Shown in pieces: positions 25,906 through 35,284 of a stretch of 64,000 nt of DNA (within the stretch, counting starts at the first letter, position 1; each line of letters opens with the position of its first letter). This stretch comes from Chitinophaga niabensis (GTDB lineage Bacteria > Bacteroidota > Bacteroidia > Chitinophagales > Chitinophagaceae), in assembly GCF_039545795.1 (NCBI RefSeq), contig NZ_CP154260.1, positions 1,555,001 to 1,619,000 on the forward strand, in the 5' to 3' direction. A model generated the notes under the pieces. The model did no database searches. It had not been told where the DNA came from and saw only the letters and a program-made list of their open reading frames with translations. Position numbers and translations under genes: made by a program.

Positions 25906-28900
25906 TTAAAAATTAAGGGTTAAACCAATTGATACCGCTTTCAGCATGGGATAGTTATAACCATCACCGCTGCCGCCACCGCTCAGGTCACGGTCAGAGC
26001 CGTAGATATTGGTTACGTCTGTATCGCGTGTCCATTTGTACATGGGCGACCATGTCCAGAGGTTTTCACCTGATACATATACCTTCAGGTCGCGTGCATG
26101 GATCTTAGATACGAGGCGTTGCGGAAGCGTGTAGCCGATCTGTATATTTCTCAACCTGATGTAGGCTGCATTTTGCAGGTAACGGTCATTGGCCACCTGT
26201 AATGCACGGCCGGTACCTTGCGCGATGTAACCCACAAGGCGGGGCAGGTATGCATCGAAATTACCCAGCTCTTCGCGGAACATATTGGCTTCCTGCCAGC
26301 GTGGGTATGCATTGTAAGGACGGTTATACATTCCCCAGAAACGTGCTTCTGCTGAAGGGTACCAATCCTGTTTCATCACTCCCTGGAAGAAAGTGGAAAT
26401 GAAGATCCCGTTCCAGTCGCCATAAAGGTTGAGCCCATATGTATAACGTGGCTCGGAGTTGCCGATAATGGTTTTATCACCGGAGTTGCCTACACGGTTC
26501 AGGCCGTGGTAGATCGTATTATCACCATCCAGGTTTCTGAACTTGAGATCACCTACATAGTTTTTGCGGGTATTGGTGCTGGGTACATTGGCCTGTGAGG
26601 GTGATTTGGCAATGTCGTCAGCCGATCTGAACAATCCTTCTACACGATATCCCCAGATCTCACCTACGCGCTGGCCTGCATAGTAATCGGTCAGGTTTTT
26701 ATCCTTGTTGTTGTATTTGGTGATATCTGCCCATGAATCGGCTAAGGTAGCCCGTACGCCATATGTAAAGGCTTTCGATGCCAGGTCGAAGTGGTCATCC
26801 CAGCTAACAGACAGTTCCCAGCCCGTAGTCTCGAGGTCGGCATAGTTGCCAAATGGTTGTGTAGTACCGAATACTTCCGGTACGGTAGGCCCCACCGTAA
26901 ACATGTCTTTCGACCAACGCCTGTAAAAATCACCTGTAAAGGTCAGGCGGTTATTAAGCGCAGAGAAATCGAGGCCAAGGTTACCGGTAGTAGAAGTTTC
27001 CCAGGTGAGCCCATCAGGTAACACAGCCGGCTGACGGGTAGTCTGCGGCCGGATGCCGTTGATGATACGGCCGGATTGTGTGATGGGGAATTTTTCGTAA
27101 AAGTTATAAGGAGCAATGTTCCCGTTACCCAGCGAACCATAGGAAGCACGTACTTTAACATTCGATATCACCTTGGGGCTCACTGACCAAAACGGCTCTT
27201 CAGATACGCGCCAGCCGGCGGATACAGAAGGGAAGAATGCCCATTGCTGATCTGTAGGGAACTTGGAGGAACCATCGTAACGTCCGTTCAGTTCCAGCAG
27301 GTAACGTTCGCGGAAGTTGTAGTTGATACGGTAGAAGCCGCCTGCGATGGCCCATTTCTGGTAACCACCGGTGGTAGTGATGCTCTGGCCGAGCGCCAGG
27401 CTGATATCGTCTGCGCCACCATAAACAATACCATTACGCTGCGCTGTTAAGTTGCTGTAAACAGATTGTTCGTAGTTGAAACCCGCCAGGAAAGTGAAGT
27501 TATGACCACCGCTGAACTGGTGTTTATAATCTGCATAAAAGTTAGTGGCGAGATAGTTCGTTGTTCTTTTCCGCTCCTGCAGATCGTTCGTATTGGTACC
27601 GGTATAGCCTATCACGTTTTTATAACGGCTATAGGGCACCTGTACACGGTTCTGTTGAGAGGCAATATCGGTGCTCTGGAAGGTAAAGTCCGCGCGGATA
27701 TTCAGCTTATCGTCCAGGAAGTGCGCCCTGGCACCAACCCTGTTCTTAAGGAAACGTTGTGTTAAGTCAATAGCATTCCGGCCGATGTAATAGTCACCCA
27801 CTGTGTAGGCTGCGGAAAATGACAGGGTACCATCCGGATTCAGTAACGGGGCCAGGGGGTGGCCTTCATCTGCAATATTTCTGTATACACCACTACCTTC
27901 ACCCACGTTCAGCGGCTGATGGTATGTTTGCGTGGAATATTCTGTGTTATTATCTATCAGCAGCCATGGTGTTAAATGCAAACTGCCTTTAGCACGCAGG
28001 TTGTACATCTTATAATTATCGGTATTGTAGCGGAATAAACCATCCTGGCCATTGTACCTGCCACTCAGGTAAAAAGTAGACTTGTCCGTTCCTCCGGAAA
28101 CAGAGAGGTTATGTTCCTGCGCGCCAAAATTTTTCTTATACAATTGCTCGTACCAGTCTGTGCTGTAAAAATATTGGTATTCGCCGTTACTGGGGTTTAC
28201 CTCTATTCTCGGCAATGAAGGATCTTCCCATCTTCTTTTGATCTCCGCGAGATAGGTTGGAGAAAAGGCGATGGTTTTATTGATAGCCGTAGGCGTGCTG
28301 CCGTTGTCGTTCCACCGTGACCAGGCATCGCTGAATGCTTTTGCCCAGGGGTAGGAATCGGTGATATTGTCTGGTGTTTCAGTAGGTGATTTGATGGCAT
28401 AGTTGGCAGAATAAGAAAGACTTGTTTTTCCTGCCACGGGCATCTTTGTGGTAATGAGTACTACGCCGTATGCTGCACGTGCCCCGTAAATAGAAGCAGA
28501 GGCAGCATCTTTTAAAACGGAGATGCTTTCCACATCGTTGGGGTTGAGCATGCGGGGATCACCTTCCACACCGTCTATCAGTACCAATGCGCTACCGCCC
28601 TGGCCGATGGAAGTAGTTCCGCGGATGTTAAACGAAGGTGATTGTGTGGGTTTACCGTCCAGCATTCTCAGGTTCAGGTTCGGCACTACGCCTACAAGGC
28701 CCTGGGCCAGGTTGGGTACGGGCCGGTTCCGGAGTGCGGCCGGGTTCACCTGGTCTACTGCTCCGGTGAGGTTCACTTTCTTTTGTGTACCATAACCCAC
28801 TACCACTACGGCATCGAGGGATTTTGCATCGGGCAGGAGTTTCACATTGAGTGTGCTGTTCTGGCCGGGCTTCAGTTCCTGGCTAAGGAAACCGATGTAG

Positions 28901-29205
28901 GAAAATACCAGGATAGTATTTTCATCTGGTATATTCAGGGCGTAATTACCTGTAGCATCAGTGAGTGTACCAGTAGTGGTGCCTTTGATCACAACACTCA
29001 CGCCTGGTAAACCTTCTCCGGTATCGCTGATTACCCTGCCTGTAATACGCCGGTCGGCTTTTGATACAACAGCAGGCGAAAGAGGTGTCAAAGAAGCAGC
29101 GGTTACTCTGTCTGCTTCGCTTCCTAAAAGGAGCAATGCAATGCATGCCAATGTTTTCTGATGGGTGCACCGCATCAGATTAAGCCTTTTCTTTAAGAAA
29201 TGCAT
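25906..29205 (-). CDS. SusC/RagA-family TonB-linked transporter (second pair)
   Basis: The 1099-residue protein has an N-terminal export signal (start at 29205, or the internal ATG 10 codons later at 29175), a CarboxypepD_reg-like domain (ITGRVISDTGEGLPGVSVV near 53-70), and a TonB-box/plug region (DAVVVVGYGTQKKVNLTGAV, then DAASASIYGARAAYGV). The barrel ends in SIGLTLNF. It transports a ligand bound by the adjacent SusD. No sigma/anti-sigma pair, hybrid two-component regulator or enzyme gene lies nearby, so the substrate is unknown. Its 364-bp upstream region contains no clear TAnnTTTG box. Confidence 0.95.
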   Translation of the reverse strand: MHFLKKRLNLMRCTHQKTLACIALLLLGSEADRVTAASLTPLSPAVVSKADRRITGRVISDTGEGLPGVSVVIKGTTTGTLTDATGNYALNIPDENTILVFSYIGFLSQELKPGQNSTLNVKLLPDAKSLDAVVVVGYGTQKKVNLTGAVDQVNPAALRNRPVPNLAQGLVGVVPNLNLRMLDGKPTQSPSFNIRGTTSIGQGGSALVLIDGVEGDPRMLNPNDVESISVLKDAASASIYGARAAYGVVLITTKMPVAGKTSLSYSANYAIKSPTETPDNITDSYPWAKAFSDAWSRWNDNGSTPTAINKTIAFSPTYLAEIKRRWEDPSLPRIEVNPSNGEYQYFYSTDWYEQLYKKNFGAQEHNLSVSGGTDKSTFYLSGRYNGQDGLFRYNTDNYKMYNLRAKGSLHLTPWLLIDNNTEYSTQTYHQPLNVGEGSGVYRNIADEGHPLAPLLNPDGTLSFSAAYTVGDYYIGRNAIDLTQRFLKNRVGARAHFLDDKLNIRADFTFQSTDIASQQNRVQVPYSRYKNVIGYTGTNTNDLQERKRTTNYLATNFYADYKHQFSGGHNFTFLAGFNYEQSVYSNLTAQRNGIVYGGADDISLALGQSITTTGGYQKWAIAGGFYRINYNFRERYLLELNGRYDGSSKFPTDQQWAFFPSVSAGWRVSEEPFWSVSPKVISNVKVRASYGSLGNGNIAPYNFYEKFPITQSGRIINGIRPQTTRQPAVLPDGLTWETSTTGNLGLDFSALNNRLTFTGDFYRRWSKDMFTVGPTVPEVFGTTQPFGNYADLETTGWELSVSWDDHFDLASKAFTYGVRATLADSWADITKYNNKDKNLTDYYAGQRVGEIWGYRVEGLFRSADDIAKSPSQANVPSTNTRKNYVGDLKFRNLDGDNTIYHGLNRVGNSGDKTIIGNSEPRYTYGLNLYGDWNGIFISTFFQGVMKQDWYPSAEARFWGMYNRPYNAYPRWQEANMFREELGNFDAYLPRLVGYIAQGTGRALQVANDRYLQNAAYIRLRNIQIGYTLPQRLVSKIHARDLKVYVSGENLWTWSPMYKWTRDTDVTNIYGSDRDLSGGGSGDGYNYPMLKAVSIGLTLNF

Positions 29206-29430
29206 AAGATTTGATTTAGATGATGGTAGAATAAGTGTCGGATAGAGAAAAAAAATAGGGATGGAATGGGAAGGTCATACCGGAACCTTGTGCCGGTAAT
29301 CTTCTGTCATCCATAATAAACTATCCGAATTATTTCACCTCGATGTTAGCGAGGCAAAATTGGAAAAATTCAATTGGAAGTTTACTGCTGTGGAGTGCAA
29401 TTAACATATTCATAATCTGACGGGTTCAAA
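29206..29430. other. upstream region of the second SusC gene
   Basis: No gene is seen. Two inverted repeats are present: TACCGG (29278-29283) with CCGGTA (29293-29298), and CCTCG (29338-29342) with CGAGG (29350-29354). Either could be a regulator site or leader hairpin for the SusC operon. The rest is AT-rich and featureless to my reading. Confidence 0.4.
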
Positions 29431-29568
29431 ATGAATAATGCACAGGTTCTTTCTATCTCGATTAACGTGGTTGTGGATACTGCTAATGTACTAATTCTTA
29501 TATGCAGATGCAAGAAAGGAGATGGTGTTTTCACACGATCTCCTTTTTTATTGTCTGATAAACAGTAA
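29431..29568 (+). pseudogene. remnant of a PixA/AidA-like inclusion-body protein gene
   Basis: A 45-codon frame starts ATGAATAATGCACAGG. Its first 20 or so residues (QVLSISINVVVDTANVL) resemble the N-terminus of PixA/AidA-family proteins, which begin with an INVxVVVDT-type strand and normally run to about 150-190 residues. After that the frame enters a terminator hairpin and stops at 29566-29568, just before the convergent permease gene. The best reading is a gene decayed to its 5' end while its terminator was kept. The family assignment rests on a short match recalled from memory, so it is tentative; it could be a chance short ORF. Confidence 0.4.
29515..29549. terminator. terminator between the PixA-like remnant and the permease gene
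   Basis: AAAGGAGATGGTGT (29515-29528) pairs with ACACGATCTCCTTT (29533-29546), with one G-G mismatch. The better T run (TTTTTT) is on the + strand, which fits a former + strand gene. It may also stop the convergent permease transcript. Confidence 0.75.
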
Positions 29569-29569
29569 T

Positions 29570-32200
29570 TTATTCACTTTTCAGCACCGCCACCGGATTA
29601 CTCCTCGCGGCCTTCAAGGTTTGCGACCCGATCATCATGAACGCGATCAGCAATACCACCAGTAAGCCAGCGGACAACTCCGTGAGCTGCACAGGGGTAT
29701 GATAGGGGTAATTGGGGAGCACAACAATTTTGAAGAAGAGGTAAGTTGCCGGTAGGGCAATGAGCGCTGATACGGAAAGGAGGAAGAGGAAATTGCGGCT
29801 CAGTAAGTATATAAGGTTGCCGATGCTGGCACCCATTACCTTTCGGATGCCGATCTCTTTTAGTCTTGTTTCTGTGGTGAATACCACCATTCCGAACAAA
29901 CCCATGGATGCGATGGAAATGGCCAGGAACGAAAGGAAGCCGATGATCTTGATCATGGTGGAAAATTCGCTGTATGCCTCTTCTATTGCTTCGTCGTAGA
30001 ATTCAGCCGTAAAAGGGTGAACACGGTCGATCTTCTTCCAAACGGATTCGATCTTAGCCAGGGTGGCGGGCATGTCTGCGCTTTTTATTTTGGCGCTGAT
30101 AATGCTCCTGTCCTTGGGTGTCCAGAACGTAAATGCTACCGGTCCGATGAGGTTTTCCACTTTACCATAGTGAAAGTCCTGCATGACGCCAACGATGGTC
30201 ATTTTGCGTCCATTCAATGTGATCTGCTCACCGATTGCTTTTTCAGGGTTGCCGGCACCGATGTTGAATCGTTTTAAAACCTGCTCGTTCACGATCACCT
30301 CGCTGCTGGCCGCTGTTGTAGCAGGGCGCGCAGCAAAGTTTCCGCCGGCCAGGAGTTTGTAGTCGTGCAACGGCAAATAGTTCTCGTCCACATGGTTGGT
30401 CATTACCAGAACAGAATCCCGGGAATCTTTGTATTTCATATTGCCGCCCCAGACGTTCCCAACGCCGGTGGTGATCAGTGAGCGGGACAATCCGGTTATT
30501 TCCGGCATTTCACCAAGTTCCTTAAGGAGTGCATCTGGTTTATTATCCTGCATATCAATGTTCAGGATATTGGCTGTATTGAATCCCAGGTCGAATGCCA
30601 GGATGTTTTTATACTGCACATACCCCACGGCGGTTGTTGTAATAAAGATCAGGGTAACCGTATATTGGATCACCACTAAAGCGCGCCTGAGAGTGAGATG
30701 TTTGAACATTTTCATGGATGCAACACTTCCGAACGCATTGATGGGGCTTATTTTCGAAAAGAATACAGCGGGCATGAAACCGGCAATAACACCTACGGTG
30801 ACTGAAAAGAGGATGAAGGCTGCCACCATGGATGGCGTGAGATCGAGCTTCACCGTTTGCTGCATTTCCGGCGCCATGTTGATCAGCAGCGGCCGCAATA
30901 CGAGGAACAGGAGGAATGAAAGGAGAAGGGCTGCCAGGGAGATCATAACCGCCTCGGCCAGGAATTGTAGCCGTACCTGGCCCTTTCCGGCACCGATAGC
31001 TTTGCGAAGACCTATTTCCTTAATACGGCGTGTAGCACGTGCGATCGAAAGATTGGTATAGTTGAAGCAGGCGGACAATATCACAACAAGCGCCAGCCCA
31101 CCGAGGATCCACAGTACAACAGGGGGCATGTGAGGGCCGGCAAAACCGGGGCCGCCTTCAGATTGACGGAGGCTTTCTCCGACCACAATGTTATATAAAG
31201 GAAGCAATTCCAGCTGGATCTTTGTTTTTTCTTCGGCGAGGTTTTCCTCCTTTGCAATTGCATTGAGCTGCGACTGGATTGTAGCCATGTCAGCATTTTC
31301 CGAGGGTAGGAGGTACACGGCGTTGGACCACATATTCGTCCATTCGCCTGTATTGTTTTGTTCAACCGTGGATAAAGATACCAGCGCTTCGAAACTGATG
31401 TGTGAGAAGAAGGGAACGTCCTTCATGATACCGGTCACCTGGTAAATGACCGTATCCACCTGGATGGCCTTGCCGAGTGCAGCCTGGTTGCCGAACAACT
31501 TCCTGGCTGCTGTTTCCGTGAGAACAACCGAATAAGGTTCTTTCAGCGCTGTTGCAGGGTTACCTTCCACCATCGGAAATGTAAAGATCCTGAATAGGGA
31601 GGGCTCTGCCCAGAAGCCCCTGAGAGGAAGAACATTGTCACCCACCTTTGCATCGCCGGAAAAATTGTTGCGCATAACAGCCACTTCAATACCGGATACC
31701 TTCTCACGGATGAGCTTTCCTGTTTTTGTGGATGTGGTGGCAAACTTGCCGTTGTCGTCACCGTTGGATGTTACTACATTGGTGATGCGATAGATCCGCT
31801 CGCCATTTTTGTGGAACCTGTCGTACGAACGCAAGTCGAGTACAAACGCGATCAGCAGTAAGCCAACGGACATACTGATGGCAAGGCCAAGGATATTAAT
31901 AAAAGAGAACAGCTTGTTGCGCATGATGTTGCGCCCTGATGTTTTGACGTAGCTTCCGATCATGATGCGGTTCATAAAAAGGTTCACAAATATTGAGCTT
32001 CGTACGGTATAACTCCGGAAGAACTTGATGGCATCAATGATGTAGATCAGCTTTGCACGGCGTGGCCCGATGGATTGTACATTCCGCTCAAAACATTCGT
32101 TTAGGTCTCCCGTAAGGTCCTCTACGAGCCCGGGTTTACAATACCATTCAACAAATCGCTGCGCCCAGGAGGGGGGATGGTGTTGCCGTTGTTCTTTCAT
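29570..32200 (-). CDS. FtsX/MacB-type ABC transporter permease with permease prefix domain
   Basis: I prefer the ATG at 32200, one base after the PadR stop (876 residues), over the ATG at 32221 that overlaps the PadR gene. Residues 1-70 match the permease prefix domain (PPSWAQRFVEWYCKP, EDLTGDLNECFERN), which occurs with PadR regulators. Then come a first membrane segment (FSFINILGLAISMSVGLLLI), a MacB periplasmic domain and an FtsX core (FNYTNLSIARATRRIKEIGLRKAIGA). A second periplasmic domain and a second FtsX core (ETRLKEIGIRKVMGAS) follow, ending NPVAVLKSE. It has no ATPase domain, and none is encoded nearby. Such proteins probably act in lipid, peptide or drug efflux or envelope stress. 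Confidence 0.9.
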   Translation of the reverse strand: MKEQRQHHPPSWAQRFVEWYCKPGLVEDLTGDLNECFERNVQSIGPRRAKLIYIIDAIKFFRSYTVRSSIFVNLFMNRIMIGSYVKTSGRNIMRNKLFSFINILGLAISMSVGLLLIAFVLDLRSYDRFHKNGERIYRITNVVTSNGDDNGKFATTSTKTGKLIREKVSGIEVAVMRNNFSGDAKVGDNVLPLRGFWAEPSLFRIFTFPMVEGNPATALKEPYSVVLTETAARKLFGNQAALGKAIQVDTVIYQVTGIMKDVPFFSHISFEALVSLSTVEQNNTGEWTNMWSNAVYLLPSENADMATIQSQLNAIAKEENLAEEKTKIQLELLPLYNIVVGESLRQSEGGPGFAGPHMPPVVLWILGGLALVVILSACFNYTNLSIARATRRIKEIGLRKAIGAGKGQVRLQFLAEAVMISLAALLLSFLLFLVLRPLLINMAPEMQQTVKLDLTPSMVAAFILFSVTVGVIAGFMPAVFFSKISPINAFGSVASMKMFKHLTLRRALVVIQYTVTLIFITTTAVGYVQYKNILAFDLGFNTANILNIDMQDNKPDALLKELGEMPEITGLSRSLITTGVGNVWGGNMKYKDSRDSVLVMTNHVDENYLPLHDYKLLAGGNFAARPATTAASSEVIVNEQVLKRFNIGAGNPEKAIGEQITLNGRKMTIVGVMQDFHYGKVENLIGPVAFTFWTPKDRSIISAKIKSADMPATLAKIESVWKKIDRVHPFTAEFYDEAIEEAYSEFSTMIKIIGFLSFLAISIASMGLFGMVVFTTETRLKEIGIRKVMGASIGNLIYLLSRNFLFLLSVSALIALPATYLFFKIVVLPNYPYHTPVQLTELSAGLLVVLLIAFMMIGSQTLKAARSNPVAVLKSE

Positions 32201-32201
32201 G

Positions 32202-32534
32202 CTACATTTTTTTCCAGGCAAGCGTTGGTATCCTGGCCCACAGCTGATCGCGCATGGATTTGGCGTTGATCAATGCTGTTTTTCCCTGCATAGTGACCTG
32301 ATAGAACCTTTTACGTTTGCCGCCACGGGCATTTGTTGCTTCACCCAGCTCACTTTTCAACAATCCTTTCTCTTCAAGACGGTTGAGCACCGCGTGCACC
32401 ACGCCGAGTTTCACTGAACGGCCGGTATGGTTAGAGAGTTCATCACATATCGCTACGCTGTATGCTTCGTTTATCAACGCTGCAACGGTGAGTAGCACCA
32501 GTTCTTCGAATTCTCCGAGGTTTGTACCTTTCAT
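32202..32534 (-). CDS. PadR-family transcriptional regulator
   Basis: The 110-residue protein is a winged-helix regulator of the short PadR type: EFEELVLLTVAAL at the N-terminus, the wing region VHAVLNRLEEKGLLKSE, and RGGKRKRFYQVTMQGKTAL. It should bind DNA as a dimer and repress its own operon, which includes the permease encoded directly downstream. Two dyads with TACAT/ATGTA-like arms lie at and just upstream of its start codon. PadR genes next to prefix-domain permeases are a recurrent pair in Bacteroidota. Confidence 0.92.
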   Translation of the reverse strand: MKGTNLGEFEELVLLTVAALINEAYSVAICDELSNHTGRSVKLGVVHAVLNRLEEKGLLKSELGEATNARGGKRKRFYQVTMQGKTALINAKSMRDQLWARIPTLAWKKM

Positions 32535-32584
32535 TTACGATATTAATTACGTAAATGTATGTAAAAACATTCTGTAATACATAC
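32532..32584 (-). promoter_or_regulatory. double dyad, candidate PadR operator
   Basis: CATTTACG (32532-32539) and CGTAAATG (32550-32557) form a perfect inverted repeat that includes the PadR start codon. GTATGTA (32557-32563) and TACATAC (32578-32584) form a second one immediately beside it. AT-rich ATGTA/TACAT dyads are typical PadR sites. Confidence 0.6.
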
Positions 32585-32822
32585 AAAAGGTGAATAATTA
32601 ATTTTGCTAGATAAAAAAGACCTTTCCTGGTGTTGCTGATATGCTTACGAGTAGTGCTGCGGCATCACTAAGCTTTTTAATGTTCTTTTTGCTGATGCGG
32701 TTCGTTGCTGGCAGGCAGGTTATTGAAATTAAAAGAGTAAGTAGCTTCATAAGATGTAAAGTACATTTGGCGGAGTAGCCGGGATATGCCAAAATGCTCA
32801 ATTTCCCGTAACTTAGATCACC

Positions 32823-33734
32823 ATGTACTTTACCCGTTTACCAGATCATTCTAAACCTGGCTTTGACGAAGCACAGCATTTTAGCAAATTCAGAAAGCAT
32901 AACATCATCTTCAATGCAGAGAGCAGAGAAAGCCATTGTGACGACCATGTAGGCTGCCTTTCCATTAAAACAATATTGAGTGGTGAGGAGATCTATGGTG
33001 TTGATGGCCGGCAATTAGTGGTCCGTCCGGGGCAATTCCTTGTTTTAAATGATGATCAGCATTATTCCTGCCGCATTAACAGTAAAGAGAAAGTACAGTG
33101 TTTATCCATCTTCTTTAAAAATACCTTAGCCTCATCCGTATTGTTTGATACACTGCACAGTGAGGAATTTTTACTGGACCATCCCGGTACAGGTAATGGT
33201 AATATGCCTGAGTTCTTTCAAACGCTTCGTGAGATCACACCGGACATGAACAGGCAATTATCCGGTCTTGTACACCTGCTTGAAACCGAGGGATATAATG
33301 AGACCATGACCGATGAGTATTTTGTGTTCATGTTACGCTACCTGGTAAGTGTATATCAGCTGGATGCAAATAGTGTCAGTAAGGTGAAGGCAGTTAAAGT
33401 CAGCACCAGGCAGGAAATATATAAACGTTTATGCATAGCAAGGGATCTCCTGCATTCATTTCATGGGGATAATATTGATCTGAACAAGGTCAGTACCGAG
33501 GCCGGACTGTCCGTTCCACAGCTGGTGAGGCAGTTTAAGTCTGTTTTTCATACTACACCCTACCAATATCTTACCGGCGTCAGGCTGCAACAGGCGGCCA
33601 GTTTATTGCAACATTCAGATGAGCAGGTGCAGGACATAGCCTGGATGTGCGGATTTGAAAATGCGGCTGCTTTCAGCAGGGCATTCAGATCGGTCTACGG
33701 TGTGCAGCCCACCCGCTTCAGGGCAGAGGGGTAA
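32823..33734 (+). CDS. AraC-family transcriptional regulator
   Basis: The 303-residue protein has a cupin-like N-terminal sensing domain (VRPGQFLVLNDDQHYS near residue 70) and a C-terminal double helix-turn-helix AraC domain at about 205-303 (IDLNKVSTEAGLSVPQLVRQFKSVF, VQDIAWMCGFENAAAFSRAFRSVYG). A near -7 box TAACTTAG lies about 13 bp before the start. The esterase gene follows closely, so that gene is a likely target. The 288 bp between this gene and the PadR gene hold the PadR dyads and no convincing gene. Confidence 0.93.
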   Translation: MYFTRLPDHSKPGFDEAQHFSKFRKHNIIFNAESRESHCDDHVGCLSIKTILSGEEIYGVDGRQLVVRPGQFLVLNDDQHYSCRINSKEKVQCLSIFFKNTLASSVLFDTLHSEEFLLDHPGTGNGNMPEFFQTLREITPDMNRQLSGLVHLLETEGYNETMTDEYFVFMLRYLVSVYQLDANSVSKVKAVKVSTRQEIYKRLCIARDLLHSFHGDNIDLNKVSTEAGLSVPQLVRQFKSVFHTTPYQYLTGVRLQQAASLLQHSDEQVQDIAWMCGFENAAAFSRAFRSVYGVQPTRFRAEG

Positions 33735-33784
33735 TTTGAGCATTTTTGCATAGCGGTGGTGCCTGTACGTTGGTACTTTTGCGT

Positions 33785-34690
33785 ATGATGATCAGGTTTA
33801 TACAATCCGCTGTGCTGATGTCCATTATTTGTTTCCAGCAATCCAGGGCTCAGCAGATACCAATACCTATTTACGAAAACCATGTACCTAATGCCCGTCA
33901 GGCTCCGGCAGATTACCTGGAGCAAACAGATGCCGATGGCCTTGTAACCCGGATAACGCAACCGGCACTCATTCCATTTTTTCCTGCTAAAGAAACCGCC
34001 ACCGGTACGGCTATACTTATTTTTCCGGGAGGAGGTTACCGCCTCCTGTCACTGGGAGCATGTGAAGAAATAGCGAAGGCGCTTAACCAAGAAGGTATTG
34101 CTGCTTTTATTGTAAAATACCGTTTACCCAATGATACGATCATGATCAACAGGTCCATCGGGCCTTTGCAGGACGCGCAGGCGGCCATCAGACTGGTGCG
34201 TAAAAGAGCGGCAGAGTGGGGGATTGATCCAAACAAAGTAGGTATGATGGGTCTTTCGGCTGGCGGCCACCTGGTATCGATGGAAGGAACGCAACAGGAT
34301 AGAGTTGTGATCGATAACAAGGAAAAGATCAACCTCCGGCCAGACTTTATGGCATTGTTATACCCCGTGATCATTTATGACCCGGCCATTCCCCGGACCC
34401 GTGAAAACCTGATCGGTAAACAGCCTTCTCCGGAATTACTGGCCTTCTACAGTACAGATAAACATGTTACGGCCACTACGCCACCCACCTTTATGGTCCA
34501 TGCCGCTGATGATGACGTGATCCCGGTTAAAAACACACTTTCCTTTTTTGATGCCCTGCTGAAAACACATGTAAAAGCCGAAATGCACATCCTGCAATCA
34601 GGCGGGCATGGTTTTGCCCTTACCGATGCGAACAGTAAGGACAATTGGTTCAGGATGTTTAAAAGCTGGCTGGCTGAAAACGGGTTTTGA
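33785..34690 (+). CDS. alpha/beta-hydrolase, acetyl-esterase type, exported
   Basis: The ATG at 33785 (301 residues) gives a good signal peptide (MMIRFIQSAV to SRAQQ); the upstream ATG at 33746 adds 13 residues that spoil it. The fold is that of Bacteroidota carbohydrate acetyl esterases and lipases: oxyanion block IFPGGGYRLLS, nucleophile GLSAGGHL (Ser at about 158), acid AADDDVIP, and His in SGGHGF. It probably removes acetyl groups from plant-type polysaccharides or short esters in the periplasm. A perfect TAnnTTTG box (33774-33781) lies immediately before the start, so translation may begin at the second ATG or with almost no leader. It follows the AraC regulator by about 50 bp. Confidence 0.85.
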   Translation: MMIRFIQSAVLMSIICFQQSRAQQIPIPIYENHVPNARQAPADYLEQTDADGLVTRITQPALIPFFPAKETATGTAILIFPGGGYRLLSLGACEEIAKALNQEGIAAFIVKYRLPNDTIMINRSIGPLQDAQAAIRLVRKRAAEWGIDPNKVGMMGLSAGGHLVSMEGTQQDRVVIDNKEKINLRPDFMALLYPVIIYDPAIPRTRENLIGKQPSPELLAFYSTDKHVTATTPPTFMVHAADDDVIPVKNTLSFFDALLKTHVKAEMHILQSGGHGFALTDANSKDNWFRMFKSWLAENGF

Positions 34691-34706
34691 CGGACGTTAA
34701 AAGCAT

Positions 34707-34748
34707 CAGGCCTTCAGATCATTTGATCCTGAAGGTCTGTTTATATAT
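34707..34748. terminator. bidirectional terminator
   Basis: AGGCCTTCAG (34708-34717) pairs with CTGAAGGTCT (34729-34738) with one G-U pair; inner ATCA/TGAT also pair around a single bulge. T-rich on both sides, between two convergent genes. Confidence 0.78.
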
Positions 34749-34763
34749 ATCTATGAAAACCCT

Positions 34764-35267
34764 TCAGCGCCCCTCCATTTGTTTGATGACAGTCCAACCA
34801 TCCGGCGTAATGCCCATGATCTCGGTGGCAACACCCAGCGTTGCATAGGTATCGAAGAACTTCATTCTTGCAATGGGATGGTCCACTTCGCTGATAAGCG
34901 CATACCCCTGTTCCTGTAATTCACTGATCACCTTATCAAAACCACTCACCGGTAACCGGAACGCCAGGTGCTGTGTGCCGCCTGCGGGAAACTTAATCAG
35001 GTAGTCATGGAAGATGCTTTGGCCGGAAAGCGGCTGAATGAGTTCTATGAAGGCGCCCCCGTTATAGGTTTGGGTGGTCAGCCATTCGGCAGGCACCACT
35101 TTCCCGTAATAGCTCACACCAAAATCTTCTGCCCGCCCATGTTCCGGCTCGGGAAAACTGATGCCCAGGGCACCGGAAAGGAATTTTACAGCGGCATGAA
35201 TGTCCGGAACTACCCAGCCAATTTGTGCGAGTTCAAGCCCGGCGATGGTGTTATTAATATTACTCAT
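34764..35267 (-). CDS. VOC-family (glyoxalase/dioxygenase fold) protein
   Basis: The 167-residue protein has the paired beta-alpha-beta-beta-beta modules of the vicinal oxygen chelate superfamily: an N-terminal AQIGWVVPDIHAAVKFLSGALG, then FIELIQPL, and GTQHLAFRLPVSGFDKVISELQEQGY in the second half. H106-like (QHLAF) and E67-like (FIELIQ) positions could bind metal. The substrate cannot be predicted; the family includes epimerases, glyoxalases and dioxygenases. It has a perfect TAnnTTTG promoter box 18 bp upstream and is monocistronic between a terminator and the divergent XRE gene. Confidence 0.85.
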   Translation of the reverse strand: MSNINNTIAGLELAQIGWVVPDIHAAVKFLSGALGISFPEPEHGRAEDFGVSYYGKVVPAEWLTTQTYNGGAFIELIQPLSGQSIFHDYLIKFPAGGTQHLAFRLPVSGFDKVISELQEQGYALISEVDHPIARMKFFDTYATLGVATEIMGITPDGWTVIKQMEGR

Positions 35268-35284
35268 GTTATTCAGTGTTTAAA

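Noticed and set aside
28199..29010. Long + strand frames opposite the SusC gene
   Set aside because: They are complements of a clear SusC coding sequence and show no domain.
32607..32801. 64-codon frame on the - strand between the PadR and AraC genes, with a hydrophobic stretch
   Set aside because: No family likeness, no promoter box and no proper signal cleavage site; it looks like a chance frame in an intergenic region.
34707..34748. Possible riboswitch-like hairpin
   Set aside because: It lies after, not before, a gene, between convergent stops, and has a T run; a terminator explains it.
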